A stretch of DNA of 64,000 nt from contig JANUWF010002272.1 in NCBI GenBank assembly GCA_026120185.1, positions 124,001 through 188,000 of the forward strand, written 5' to 3'. Every line of letters starts with the position of its first letter. The stretch's first letter is position 1. Below the pieces are notes generated by a model. That model worked only from the letters and a program-made list of their open reading frames with translations. It did not search any database and was not told where the DNA came from. The DNA is from Voacanga thouarsii (lineage: Eukaryota; Streptophyta; Magnoliopsida; Gentianales; Apocynaceae). A program made the translations under genes and the position numbers. This document shows positions 11,458 through 23,720 of the stretch, in pieces.

Positions 11458-12040
11458 TATATAGACCACCGCCCAGGTCTATTGAGAATCTCCTCCCAAC
11501 CTCACTAGGAGCCACCACTCAGGTTCACTGGAATATATACCTGGAACATATTAATTTATTCAAATAAACCAAAGCAAATCTCATCACAGCACAATTTAAG
11601 TCCCACATCACTGTCACTATTACACCCTACACATATATTCACATAAAAGTCACAAAATTTACTAATTATATAAATTAAATATTTTTAAAAATATAAATTA
11701 AAATTTCAAATTGAATAAAATATTAAAAACTAAACACATAACTTACCTTAATAGAATTAGAAAAAATAAAACTTTTTTATGAGTAAAATTTGGAATCTTT
11801 TGACAGGGCCTAGAGGAGTTTTGCCTTATGTACTAGAGGAGTTTTGCCCTTTCATGAATCATTGTCTTTGAGTTTGAAGCTTCAGTGCAGTGGGGACCAT
11901 GGGGTTTTCCGAAAACTGTGGGTGGGGTTTACAACTCACTGTGGAGTTTTGTGAAAGGAAATGTGGGGTGGGGTTTGATTGGTGGCTGTGGAGTTTTGTG
12001 AAAGAAAATATGGGAAATCGGCTGACTCAGAATGCTGTAT
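11458..12040. other. Spacer, no gene seen
   Basis: AT-rich with a few GC-richer patches (11464-11530). Short phrases such as GAGGAGTTTTGCC recur around 11812-11850. I recognise no coding or RNA gene. Confidence 0.5.
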
Positions 12041-12058
12041 AATTTGACACATGCACAC

Positions 12059-12104
<46 letters not shown>

Positions 12105-12125
12105 TAAAACGTAGGGTGAGGTTTA

Positions 12126-12181
<56 letters not shown>

Positions 12182-12224
12182 TATTTTTAAAAACTTCTTC
12201 AGTAGGCCATATGGGTTGGGGTTT

Positions 12225-12288
<64 letters not shown>

Positions 12289-12290
12289 AA
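12040..12290. repeat. Three-fold compound (AC)n(AT)n microsatellite
   Basis: The module GGTTTRACA-(AC)n-(AT)n-TTTTTAAAA is repeated three times (about 12044-12110, 12119-12190 and 12222-12290). The first copy has few AC units. It looks like duplication of a compound microsatellite with its flanks. Confidence 0.85.
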
Positions 12291-13200
12291 TTCTTGAGTC
12301 TATTTTGTTTTATGGTGATGCTCCCTTGTTTTGTATATATTCTGTGGGTTTAATAAATGGTTCCGGTCGGAGTGTGGGTAGTGGATGTTTTAAATGGTTT
12401 GAGGAAATGAGTTGAGTGGTAATTTAACTATTTTTTGTTTTGGTAATGGATTTGGATGCTAGTTGCTCAGTGATGGTTATGGCATCACTTGCTGAATGTT
12501 AAATTACAAGAAAACATTTGCTCGAGTTTAATTATGATACAAATAGAAATTTTGTGAACTGTGTATAATTTCTGTATGCTATATGAGAAGGGTATATCAC
12601 GTACTATATTATAGAACAACTTTAGTATATTCTTGTGGGATAACCTTACTATGTTGATAGCTAAAATCATTTATGTGATGTATTTTTTTTTTTTAATAGT
12701 TTTAACATTGGTGATTAGTTTATTACCAATATGTTTAATTGATGTAACATGATTATCAAATTATTTTTCTCCTAATATAATAATTTTGTATATGTTGTTA
12801 TTGTTATCATATCCTTGATTAGTACATTAATGTCATTATTATAATTTTTTTATACAATATAATTAATACATGATATTATTTTTAATATTTATTATTCATA
12901 ATGACTAATATTTATAGTATTAATGATGTAATTACTTATCATTTATTTATTTATATATTTATTTGTGTGATTATTTATTTATTTAGTTTTTTATCTATTA
13001 TTATTATTAAAATTACTATTTACTATTTATTATTTATTAATATTATTACTAAATTATTATTTATTATTTATTAATATTATTTCTAAATTATAATTTATTA
13101 TTTCATAACTATTATAAATATCACTATGACAGTCATTACTTGTTATTATTATTTAAAAATATTATTTATAAAATATTAATAAAAATATTATTTATTATTA
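12291..13200. other. AT-rich spacer, no gene seen
   Basis: Unusually T/A-dense from 12680 with TATTTATT-type repeats. No coding sequence recognised. Confidence 0.5.
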
Positions 13201-13204
13201 ACAA

Positions 13205-13232
13205 CAACATTATTTATTATTATTATTATCAT

Positions 13233-13288
<56 letters not shown>

Positions 13289-13305
13289 CTTCTTCTTCTT
13301 CTTCT
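13205..13305. repeat. (AAT)n / (CTT)n microsatellite
   Basis: About 18 AAT units (13232-13287), followed by CTTCTTCTTCTTCTT. Part of a simple-sequence cluster in very AT-rich DNA. Confidence 0.9.
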
Positions 13306-14744
13306 TGCTTTTATTTCCTCCTTTCTATATATTAGTGCACAAACTATGTGAACTTTATCTTGGTGGACTTAACTTTATATGCCTAGGTAGAGTAAGAAGT
13401 TTGAACGTGAGTACTTTGTAGTGATGCTGATTAGAATGGAGATCGATCAAGTATTTTAATTTTTTGTGATAGAAAAGGAAGTTTCAAGGTTTAAGGACAA
13501 CACAATAATCTTCAAATAAACCCCATAAGCTGAGAAGATAAGTCCTTGCATGCATGAAACTTATTTTGTGCATGTGTCTTGATGTATTATATTAGTTTTA
13601 AGAAAGACTTATAAGTCCCTGCATTAAATTCTTTTGCAAAGTGACACCAAGATTTTATAAATTGATATTCTATTGAAATGCTTTTGCACATGAAATAATT
13701 ATGGAACCCTTTTCAATTGAATCTATAATGGAAAGAGCCACACATTTGCATTTTGCAGTTCTTCTATAATACTTAATTTATGAATCACTTTTTTTAAGCA
13801 TAATCAAGGTTGTGAAAATCATGGCATAAGTTTTATACCTGCATCTCCTAATTGTAATCTATCATGAAAGGTTCTAATTATGAAATGTGTTTAAGCTATT
13901 AGTATAGGAATGCCTGTTTGAGATTTATCCCTAAATGGGGTGATGAAACATTGAGTACTCAATAACGATGGACTATGTGTACTAGCCTTTGAAAGTTTTA
14001 GCATGTCTCCCAGTAGGTGACCACCTTCGGAAGATGAATTCTTTCTGGATAAGGTGCTAATGCTAGTTAATTAAACCGGTCCGAACTATCAAGTACTCAG
14101 TCTAAAAGGACTGTTCCCAGAAATGTATAGTTGATAAGTTTGGATGAGAGATAAAGGAGAATCTCACCTAGTTGGGTGTCACCCACTGTATTGTGATATA
14201 GGGTTTCACAGTATTTGATCATGATGTAAGGCTTCATGGCCTTAGCTATGATGCAAGGTTTCATAATCTCTTTTCATGAGTGGTCTTACTTTTCTAAATA
14301 TACTCCTTTGCTTTGTGGATAAAAGTTGCAAAATACCACTCTATGTCTTAAAAGTATATTAAGATGACTTGCAAACATTTCTTACTATTCATTTAAAAGT
14401 TGCATTTCATGAAATAGCTTTAAATGTTCAAGAGCACACACAAAACTTACTGGGAAGCAATTCTCATATTATTTATATTATGTTTTCAAGAAAATCCTAC
14501 TTTGACAAGATTGAGCTTACCTAGAGATTGAAGACATTATTTTTTTATGTTGATGTATTTTATTTGTGGACTTTAACTAGATTCTTTATTTTGAGGCATG
14601 TATAAGTATTTAATTAGTTGTAATAAATTTAAATTGGGTTTATTTCTTTTGAGTTTCAATTTAGTTAGTTATAAAGACCATTGGTCCTAAAAATTGGGTG
14701 ACATCCCTACCCTTTTTGGGATATGTAGGTAGTGGGGTGTTACA
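13306..14744 (+). repeat. LTR-like region ending GGGGTGTTACA
   Basis: Non-coding. It ends at 14733-14744 with GGGGTGTTACA, the usual 3' end of gypsy LTRs that begin TGTAACACCCC. The solo LTR at 52793-55805 has the same style of ends. Internal phrases repeat (GGGTTTCACAGT, AAGGCTTCATGG, AAGGTTTCATAA at 14200-14265). No matching 5' end was found, so the element may be truncated. Its end abuts the RPA70-like pseudogene, suggesting insertion into it. Confidence 0.45.
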
Positions 14745-14754
14745 TACTTCATTC

Positions 14755-16395
14755 AATGTATTAGGTTGAATTTGATTCGAATGACATTATAGAGCAAATA
14801 TGCAGAAAAAGATGGAGACACCTTGAACTAGATGAAAAGAACACTACGAGTGGTATCCTATCAAAGAATAAGAGTCGACATATTCAATGGTGGCAAATTA
14901 TATAAAAACTCATTAATATTCACAAAAAATTATAACTTAATAAACTCAAAAAAAGCTTTCAATGGTTTGACCTCAGGATTAAATTTGAAGACTCGATACA
15001 CTTCATTAAGCATTATAAATCCACCAATTCCACAAGTGAGACAACTTAAAATCTGGTACCATTCATTTCAAATACTTGGCTTCAACTTTTTATAAATAAG
15101 TACAACTCCCTACAAGTATTTACAATAATCATTTTGTTTTGTGGTATTTAGTTTCCTGCATTTGGTATATCTCCATATTCTGTATCTGTGTCTCTATGTT
15201 ACTGTGTATGCAATGTATGCTGCAATTTTGATCTATGTTTGTCATTGTATCTTCGTCTCCATAATTACTGTTTTGTTCATTATAAGGCATTAATGCATCT
15301 ATATTTGTCATTGATACAAGGCCACAAAGAATGAATGAATTATTGCCAAAAAAATTGGCGAATGCTATATATACTTATTTAAATACAACACTTTTGTTCC
15401 ATCCTAATGACAAGATCACTCCAATAGCAAAAATTCAACCAAAAGAGAAGGTAAAATCCGTCCTTCACTAAGTAACTTTATGAATATTTGAATTTTCTCT
15501 TTTCTTAATTTAACAAGGTTTAAACATATACATTTAGATTATTTAGATAAAGAGATATATAATGATACATAACCTACAACAAAAGTTCTGGTATATGGCT
15601 TGCAAGAACTGTTGTTCAAGCATTTCAGCAAGAATTGGAGAATCTTTTCCATGCATTAACTGCAAAGAAGATGTAGTTGCATAGCTATCGTAGCATATTC
15701 AGCATTACAAAATAATGTTATTATCTTCAAATGTATTATACTCATTTACTAATTCATTTCTATTGTATAGATGTGCTTTCAAAATTGAGATGCTAGATGA
15801 TTCTGGACTATTGCCTATAACTACATTTGGTAAATGTCCTGAGAACATCTTATTAATTACTATTGTGGAATCAATGAAACTTTCTAAGCAGTTAGACAAT
15901 ATTTAAAACAAAAACGTCAATAAACAAAAAAAAGGGGGGGGGCTAATCTACACAATTTATGTGTAGGATATTCCTCTTCCTTTGGATTATGCAATTTCAA
16001 AGATAAAGGATAAAATTTACATTGCATAGATTTGTCAAGCAAGATCTCGACCAGAAACGAAGTGTAATCTCCACTACTTGTTTGAGGAAGACTGACTTAA
16101 TCGGATTTCACCAATGCTAATAACTAAACAAAAGAAAAGAAGTTCTATTGTAGGTAACTATTAGCCAACTATTTTTCTACCAATAGTTCATTATAAAACT
16201 AAATAATTTCCAACTTTATGTATTAAACTAAATCCAAAATAGTTGGAGAAGCATCAAGGACGATAAAAAGATCACTTCATGATAAGTTTGACGAGACAGG
16301 ATAGGAAGACATTGACACAGGGACTACATCAAGCTATGCAAGTATTGTGAAAAAGTCCAAAGAGTGATCAAGAAGAAGTGCCTCTAAAGCTATCT
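14755..16395 (+). pseudogene. RPA70 (replication protein A large subunit)-like pseudogene
   Basis: Plus-strand exon-like blocks separated by intron-like DNA. In order: about 14765-14905 (YAEKDGDTLN, VVSYQRIRVDIFNGG) and 14955-15062 (FNGLTSGLNL... SIINPPIPQVRQLKIWY) match the end of DNA-binding domain B. 15590-15680 (YMACKNC...FPCINCKED) is the four-Cys zinc ribbon. 15770-15905 (RCAFKIEMLDDSGLLPITTFGK) is the OB-fold of domain C. 15972-16088 (LDYAISKIKDKIYIA..., TKCNLHYLFEED) continues domain C. 16235-16345 (RSLHDKFDE... TGTTSSYASIVKKSKE) is the tail. RPA binds single-stranded DNA. In plants such divergent copies are often Helitron-associated, but a degraded host duplicate is equally possible. 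Stops, frame changes and loss of the N-terminal half make it non-functional. Confidence 0.75.
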
Positions 16396-16399
16396 TTTA

Positions 16400-17280
16400 C
16401 ATATTTGTTGTAATAATTTCACCTAAACTCAACTAAGTTTAGTATTTTGTTTGTGAATTTCTCTACCCTAATGAATGGTTTTTTTTTTTGGGCACTAATA
16501 CTTTTCTGCATGGCTTCTGTTAATTTACTAATAATTTGTGATACTATGCATTTGGCTTTATTTTATGCTGTTATGATCACTTTCTAAAGGTGCTTTTAAA
16601 ATCTAAGTGAAGGTGGTGTTTTGCTTGCCTAACAATACTTCTTCTTTTTTTGGGTGTAATAATACTTTTTAAAAAGTGCTTGTGCTATGTTACTTTATTC
16701 CTTATCCTTCTCTTGAATTTCAGGTTGATGATTTTTATTTTGGCTATTTTTTGTTCTTCTTAATGCAAACTGCAATCAGAGTACTTGAGATTTAAAAATG
16801 GTCATTTCATTTATTTTAACATGAACCAGAATCAGTTAAAAAAAGCAGAGCAAACAAGAAAAAGTACAAGAAAAATCAAAACAAAAAATTTTTGGTTCAG
16901 AGTATTTATTGTCCGAAGGGAAAAGAAACAATAAGGAAAATATTTATTTTGGACAATTTCTTTGGATTATTTTTTCATTCTTCTTTTTTTCTAATTTGCT
17001 ACTCATTCATTTGGCTTCTTCTAAAATTTTATTGCTCAAGTTACATGCGCTTGAGATAGCCCAAGGCGTTTTTGTGAACTTTAAAAAATTTATGCGTTTT
17101 CTAATCTTATATCAAAAGAGAGCAAAATATTGAATCATGTGTGGAAAAAGATACAATAATTGTACATTTTAAAGATAAAAATCTTGGTGAAAAACATAAT
17201 TTTTCAAAAGAAAAAAAAGACTAACTAAACTCAAATACAAAAAAAAAAAAAAAAAACTTTTTTCCAATCAATAGTATATA

Positions 17281-17320
<40 letters not shown>

Positions 17321-17575
17321 TCCATTTTTATTACATAACGGCAAAACCTCTGTGCTTACAAAATATTAAAATAAATATAATAAAAAATAACCACTTATTG
17401 ATGCGGAAAAATTCTATTTTATCTCCCTGTACCCATTGTGGTAGGTGTGCATATTACATCTCTAATACAAAATTCTATTCTTTAATAAAATTTATAGATA
17501 AATATTAATTATACAAAATTTAAAACATTTTATCATGAGAAGATTTATTCTTATTATTTGAACCAAATTCTTTTA
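16400..17575. other. AT-rich spacer, (AT)n tract
   Basis: No gene recognised. Contains A-tracts and an (AT)n run at 17280-17317. The open frame at 16909-17133 is low-complexity, and I do not support it as a gene. Confidence 0.5.
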
Positions 17576-17578
<3 letters not shown>

Positions 17579-17609
<31 letters not shown>

Positions 17610-17760
17610 CATACATACATACATACATACATACATACATACATACATACATACATACATACATACATACATACATACATACATACATACATACATACAT
17701 ACATACATACATACATACATACATACATACATACATACATACATACATACATACATACAT
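17579..17760. repeat. (ACAT)45 tetranucleotide microsatellite
   Basis: An apparently uninterrupted run of about 45 ACAT units, about 181 bp, bounded by TTATATTT on the left and a T-run on the right. It creates open frames on both strands (MYVCMYVC and HTYIHTYI repeats), which are not genes. Confidence 0.98.
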
Positions 17761-18375
17761 TTTTTTCAAAAGAAAATTGAGAAAGTTACATAATGCTGCT
17801 AATGTAGTTGGTTTCTTATTTGATTTTGTGAACTAAACTCCATGAAATCATCAAGCAAAATTTGAAGAGTCATAAAACTCATATCTAAGCTTATACTTCA
17901 TTTATTTTCAATGTTTCACAACACAATTGGCCATTATTCCATTGAAGTAATATCAAGAATCGCCAAAATATATCCAAATTGTTGTTAATAGTACGTACAT
18001 GAAAGTATAATTTTAATATATTCAAATTTTTGTTAATGTATCTAGAATTTTTTCAAAGTCAAAATTTTATTACAGGATGAGCAAAATTTTCACGTATAAT
18101 GTGAGAACTTGAATTAATAACTTAAATTTATTTAGAATCAAGTTAATACCAACTTCAAATTGTATTTACATACAAAATAGCATCAATTTAGTATTCACAT
18201 ATCAACCCCCCTCCCCCGCCAACACCTCTAACCAATAAAAATGCTTGCACATCTCAAAACCCTACATATAGTCTTGACCCTTCCACAGGATAGGACCATT
18301 AATTTGTAGTGGAAAATGAATGAACAAAAAAAGTCTATCATTTCATGCATGAAGAGAACATGCAAATGAAGACAA
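17761..18375. other. AT-rich spacer, no gene seen
   Basis: No coding sequence or recognisable repeat apart from short homopolymer and C-rich runs (18205-18225). Confidence 0.5.
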
Positions 18376-18385
18376 CTGTGTTTGT

Positions 18386-18554
18386 TTTTTTTTTTTTTTA
18401 TTAACATGGGGTGTCCAAGTCTTCTGCCTGAATAATCCTCATGGACTTAGAGGACCGCCATGTAAATTCTCCAGGATATCCGCAATGGAAATTGAACCGA
18501 GGCCATCCTCATTTGAGACACCAACCTTTGTCAGTCGCCGGAGTCCTACGGACG
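18386..18554 (-). mobile_element. SINE-like element with A-tail
   Basis: On the minus strand this is about 169 bp ending in an A-run (18385-18399). An internal GGTTCAATTTCC resembles the polymerase III B box, with a possible weak A box about 35 bp upstream. It is flanked by near-identical 10-bp direct repeats, CTGTGTTTGT (18376-18385) and CTGTTTTTGT (18555-18564), as left by target-primed insertion. It is more GC-rich than its surroundings. The family is not identified. Confidence 0.6.
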
Positions 18555-18564
18555 CTGTTTTTGT

Positions 18565-19900
18565 CTTTCACTGTGCAAAGGTTTGTGTGATTTGATGCAA
18601 AGCAACAATGGTAAAAGACAAAGTCATAGAAATGCTGTAATCAACTTATGCTCATGAGAACTCCATTGGCCCAATTCAACAAATTGATCATCTTAATTAT
18701 TGTTCATCATTACCAGAAAAGTGAAAATAAAAGATAGTGAAAAAGTGATCAAGAGGTGATTTAGCATTCATGCAACATCAAATAGGTCTGTAAACATGTT
18801 ATATTAACAGCAATTATTTGTCTCCCCATGTTGTAAAAACAATCTTTTATTGTCATTTTCAATATGTCTCCTTAAGTTGTTTGATTTAAATGAGTAATAG
18901 AGAATTATAGTCAATTAATTTTGGCTCAAATTGATTGATATTTCTTCTTCTTCTTCTTCCTCTTTTTTATTCCCCCCTCCCTCCCCCTCTCCGTAGTATA
19001 TTAACTTGGAATCGAACACTGATCTTCTTTAGAATTATATGTATACTATTTTATAAAAGAGTCAATCTATTAATATTCTTAAAAAAAAAAAAATTGGGGA
19101 AAAGGCAAAAAGCTTTAATAAAAGAGATCAAACTTTTCCCCACTAGAAAGGACAAAAGTCATATATAAACAGTTGTGGAATTTAATTAAAATTTTTGTTT
19201 ATTTTCTTATTGAATTATCAGTTTTCAATCAATCTTAGAAGATGAGTAGGCATGTCAAAAGACAATTATTTTCATATGCAAAACTTCCTTGATGCTATCG
19301 TCGAAACCGGAATCAAATGGTCAGAAAAAGATAACCATAGAAATATAACAACAAAAAAATAAGCGGCTGATATGGGAGCCGTATCTAGAAACAGAAATGT
19401 TTTAGAAGAATGCGACAGCGCGCGTGTGTGGTTTTTTTTTTTTTTTTAATAGTTAAAACGGTATTAAATTGTTTTAAAAAATAATTAGAGAAATAATTAA
19501 TTGAAAATTGGAAATCATTTTCTTTTTAAGAAAAATATGTATTTCTTGAGGAGATTTATTTTAAAAAGCATGTCTAGCATTGACTCAACAAAAAACTTTT
19601 ACTAAAACAGTCCCCCCCCCCCCCAAAAAAAAAAAAAGAAAGTAGACGCACGAATTTGCAAACGGGGAACTATGTGGGCCTCTACCAATTAGCCACATGA
19701 ACTTTAGGTTTGTATGGATGAGGATTGCTTTGCTCCCATACTATTCCTTCCAACTTCATTTATTTGTCACATTTGCAATTTTTTTTCCTTCAAATTACAC
19801 GTTATGTTTAAAATTTAATGAGACATTAATTATATTATTTTTCTTATTCTACCCTTGTTATTAGATTCACTAAATCTTAACATTAATTGTTTTATATATT
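18565..19900. other. AT-rich spacer, no gene seen
   Basis: Holds homopolymer blocks (C-run then A-run at 19610-19636, T-runs at 19430-19448) and a CTT run near 18940. No gene recognised. Confidence 0.5.
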
Positions 19901-19901
19901 A

Positions 19902-20623
19902 CTAGTTTGATTCCCGATACATTATACGAGTTTGTGTAATATATTAATTTAAATCTAAAAGCGTCACTAAGTTTAAGAGATAATATTTAAAATACAAATA
20001 GAGAGAATTTTTTCTCAAATATCAATTGTAATTTTTTTTTATTTTAATAATTAGAAGTAAGTGTAAATTTACAATATTACCGCAACCATTTTTAGTTTTT
20101 TCCTACAAAAAACGGTTCCTGTTATCTTAAACTATGGAAAGAAAAATTAGATAAAAAAGCATGCCTAAAGGCGGAAGCTTTACCGGTACGCTAAATTTGC
20201 TCCCAAATAGTGATCCAAAATCTTTGTCTTTGACGGAATTCTTGACTAGTGCCATCACTTGGTGAAATAAGCCCAACCACTAACTGATTTTTTCAGATCT
20301 GTAGCCTTGCAGGGATTATTTAATATGAAGAGTAATGTAAAGAGATGCATGACTTTAATTGAAGATAAATTTATTAGATACGGTGCACTCGAAAATAATG
20401 CACAGAATGATAAACTGTGGTCTGTTCAGATGTATTATTTAATAGGGAGTGAAATTTGAAGAAATTATAAATTTGAGTTGGAGATAGGTTGTTATCAATT
20501 AATGTATAGTGTATTTGGAGTTCATATATTTTCAAAGTGTCACATGGCAACGCATAACAATGTCAAGTAGCTTTCTCACAGCCTTCTACAATTACTTATA
20601 TATATATATAAGAATCTAGAAGA
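19902..20623 (-). mobile_element. Putative non-autonomous Helitron
   Basis: On the minus strand it starts TCTTCTAGATTCTTATATAT at 20623 and ends CTAG at 19905-19902. A short GC-containing imperfect hairpin (19913-19930) lies 7 bp before the CTAG. The preceding host base is A and the following base is T, the Helitron insertion rule. The hairpin has mismatches and I cannot test copy number, so the limits are provisional. No coding sequence inside. Confidence 0.45.
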
Positions 20624-22255
20624 TTAGTTTAGTGATCTTCTTTAAAAGTCCTTAAAATTCAACGTTTTCTTAATTTTTATATTTTTTTAAATGTGAAAAA
20701 TAAATTAAGTAATATTTTTTCAATTTCTAATAACTTAGTCTTCGTATTTTCATTCTGGCTCGTAACAACTAGAATTTAATTAGAGTTCAAACTTGATATT
20801 GTTGTTTATTTTAATTTTTAGATTATTAATGAAAAAATATAAAAAACTTAAAAATTTAAAAAATAGTGCAACTCAATTAAATTTGATTTTTTAGCCCAAT
20901 GCATTGAAATTAAAATCAAGCAAAAAAAAAATGTATTTCTTGCAAGTTTCTCGATGGTACGGATTTGATTTGTTTACCCTTTTTTGCGCACCTTAAAAAA
21001 AAAGTTAAGAGTTTTCATCAACTATTGGGAGAAAAAAAGAGAGCTTAAGTTTTAAGATTTGCAAGGGCAAAAGCAAACATACATTGAGAAACTAGTCTTG
21101 GACTAATCGAAAGTGGCTGGCAACAAATTAGATGGGGTGCACATGCTCTGGTCCATGGGTGCGTTCACATTCACTAGACGTCACACATACTACTCCTTCC
21201 CCCCGCCCCGCCCTTTTTTTTGGTTGTAAAGAGAGCAAACGTACCAGACCAAAATTCCCATAAGAAATCGCCTTATTCTTCCTCTTGGGGGCTGTGTCAC
21301 AAGCGCATAAAAATGAGTTCTCATTTTCCTAAAGATAAGAACTCACAATCACAATCACAATCACAATATATATATATCACACAATAAATTAAGTCAGTTA
21401 AACTTTATTGTTTCTAAATTGTATTTTAATGATTTAAATTCTAAAAATACTTTATAGTTATTTATTCATTTTTCAAATAATATTCAAAAAGGGAAAAATA
21501 CTCAGGGGAGTTCAAGACCTAATATGTAAGTGGTTTGCTCTCTATTTGTTTTAGCACGTATACTTTGAAAAAAGTCATAAAATATTATATTTTTTTATTA
21601 ATAAAAGAATTTTTAAATTTAAAACGTCTGTAAATTTTTAATACTAATATTTTGACTAATTTAAAGTAAAAAAAAATATTATTCTAATAATGGACTTAGT
21701 TAAGTATGCATATTCTAATTACATCGATTCGGAAAGGATAAATATTGAATAAAACTCAACAATCCTTTATCGCTTATTTAAAAAAAAAAAAAAATCTGTA
21801 TTTTGCATTATTATTTTCTCATGGCCTGGAAACTTCAATTCACTTGGTGCTATCACGGAAATGGTCTTCTTCTTAATTCACGTGTAGTGTATAAGGAAGA
21901 CGACAACTGTGGTGGGGGCAGCAATCACGTGTTCAGAAAATAACCGTTGGGGCAACAATTCGTATACAAATCACTACCAATGTCGTGGATATCGCAATCA
22001 AATCAGGAGAAATATTGCAGTACACATTTATAACTTATTTTAATAAAAAATATAAATTAGTTAGCAGTGGCAAATATTTTATTAATAAAATTTATAGATT
22101 TTCTGTTTTTTATATTTTATTTTACTTTGGATATGTTCCTTTTGATGGTTATATAATTTGATGCCATCTTCTTTTAATATGTCTGCAAATTGTGAGAATT
22201 AACCGCACGGTGATTACTGTAATATTACCTCCGTTTAAAATTTGTTTCGACTTGT
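20624..22255. other. AT-rich spacer, no gene seen
   Basis: No gene recognised. A short (TCACAA)n repeat lies at 21340-21366 and a C-rich stretch at 21198-21215. Confidence 0.5.
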
Positions 22256-22704
22256 TTGGTGCATGAATATATATAATTTAATAAATACAAATGATGAAAA
22301 TATAAATTTATCATCTTAATAAATTAAATTATTATTTTATATAAACAATAATTTTAGAAACTAAATAATTTGACACCAACGTGGAAAATGATTTTGAAAC
22401 ACATATAAAGAATGAGAATTTTGTTACAAAATTTATTTTTACTGCAAAATTTATATATAATAATTATTAAATTACACAATTGTTTATGCATTGTGCTTGA
22501 GCCCGAATAAACTCATTATTCACTATATATCAAAAGGCTAATTTAAAACTATTATGCTAGCTTGAAAATATAAATTTATATGTGACACATTATTAATCAA
22601 TTGACTTATTACTTTATTTTATAAATTAATTTTGTTACAAAACTTTGAAATTAACTTTGAAAAACATCAAGAATGAGACTTTGGTTACAAAATCTATTTT
22701 TATT

Positions 22705-22743
<39 letters not shown>

Positions 22744-22850
22744 TAAAATATATAATTATTTATGCATTATACTTGAGCTCGAATAAGATCATTATTTACC
22801 ATATATCAAAAGGCTAAATTGCAATTATTATGCTTTATTCCTCTTTTCTT
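22255..22850. repeat. 276-bp imperfect tandem duplication
   Basis: Two copies offset by 276 bp (about 22280-22556 and 22557-22832). Both contain AAGAATGAGA...TTACAAAAT, a TTATGCATT...CTTGAGC...GAATAA segment and ATATATCAAAAGGCTAA. The second also carries an (AT)n run at 22708-22740. Non-coding. Confidence 0.8.
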
Positions 22851-23232
22851 TTTTTCTTGGGGTTGGGGGTGGGGGGGGGGGTCATTAAAATTTTTTCCTT
22901 CCATATAAGCATATTTCTTTTGAGATAAAGGAGAATTGAAAATAATTTGCATTTTCCAACCCTTTTTAGTTTTTAATAGTGAGAAAACTTGCTCCATTCG
23001 CACTACTTTATTATGTAATCATTGTATTGCTAAAAAAAAGAAAAAAAAAACCCAGAAAACAGCTGTAAGACAGCAAATTCATGAAAAAGTAATTCTTTAG
23101 GAAATGAATGGTTGAATATTTGTAGTCAAAGAGCAGGGAATAATTATGACTTTAGAACAAAAACATCCAACAAGAATGCCCAAATATAAATCTTTATTCT
23201 CCAACCATGTTTCCAATGCATCTAATTTTAAT
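22851..23232. other. Spacer with G-run, no gene seen
   Basis: A run of G (22861-22880) and A-runs near 23032-23050. No gene recognised. Confidence 0.5.
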
Positions 23233-23713
23233 CAATGTTTTCAGAATCGAATCAGTCATTGAATTGAAAATTTTATTGATTTACGATTTAATGATCCAAT
23301 TGTAGTTATATTCTAATTGAATCGTAATTAAACTGATAATATTATAATTTAAAATTTAAAAACATAATTATTTTTTTAAAAAATTAATCAATAATATAGT
23401 GTAATTTAAATCCATAAAGATATATAAATAAAAATAGTCATTTTTAGTTTATAACTACTAATATAACACATCAAAGTAGCTTATTGAATTATATAATTTA
23501 ATATACCCCAAAATTATCAAATTTGACTCAATTTTTTTTTTTTATAAACTGACCAGTTCAATTTCGATTGGACCGACCGGTCCAACACGATTTGAAGAAA
23601 ATAGTACGATTTTAGAAAAAATCGACTGAAAAATTAGGATTGAATCGACAGAAGTACTGATCTACGATCGATCGATTGGATTGAGCAGTCCAATCCGGTC
23701 CCAAAAACCATGG
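23233..23713. mobile_element. hAT-like MITE
   Basis: 481 bp between 7-bp direct repeats TTTTAAT (23226-23232 and 23714-23720). The ends are divergent inverted repeats: CAATGTTTTCAGAATCGAAT at the left against CCATGGTTTTTGGGACCGGA read inward from the right. Internal sequence is rich in GGACCGACCGGTCC-type pairs. No open frame of note. An 8-bp target duplication with 7 matching bases would fit hAT. Confidence 0.55.
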
Positions 23714-23720
23714 TTTTAAT

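Noticed and set aside
11265..11518. Poly-Leu and poly-Tyr open frames
   Set aside because: Translation of the AAT microsatellite.
13140..13421. Poly-Ile open frame
   Set aside because: Translation of an AAT microsatellite in AT-rich DNA.
14157..14275. Small tandem-repeat RNA gene
   Set aside because: Only loosely repeated phrases within LTR-like sequence.
17579..17760. CRISPR-like array
   Set aside because: Simple tandem microsatellite without spacers; the genome is a plant nuclear one.
17520..17836. Three open frames of MYVC or HTYI repeats
   Set aside because: Pure translation of the ACAT microsatellite on both strands.
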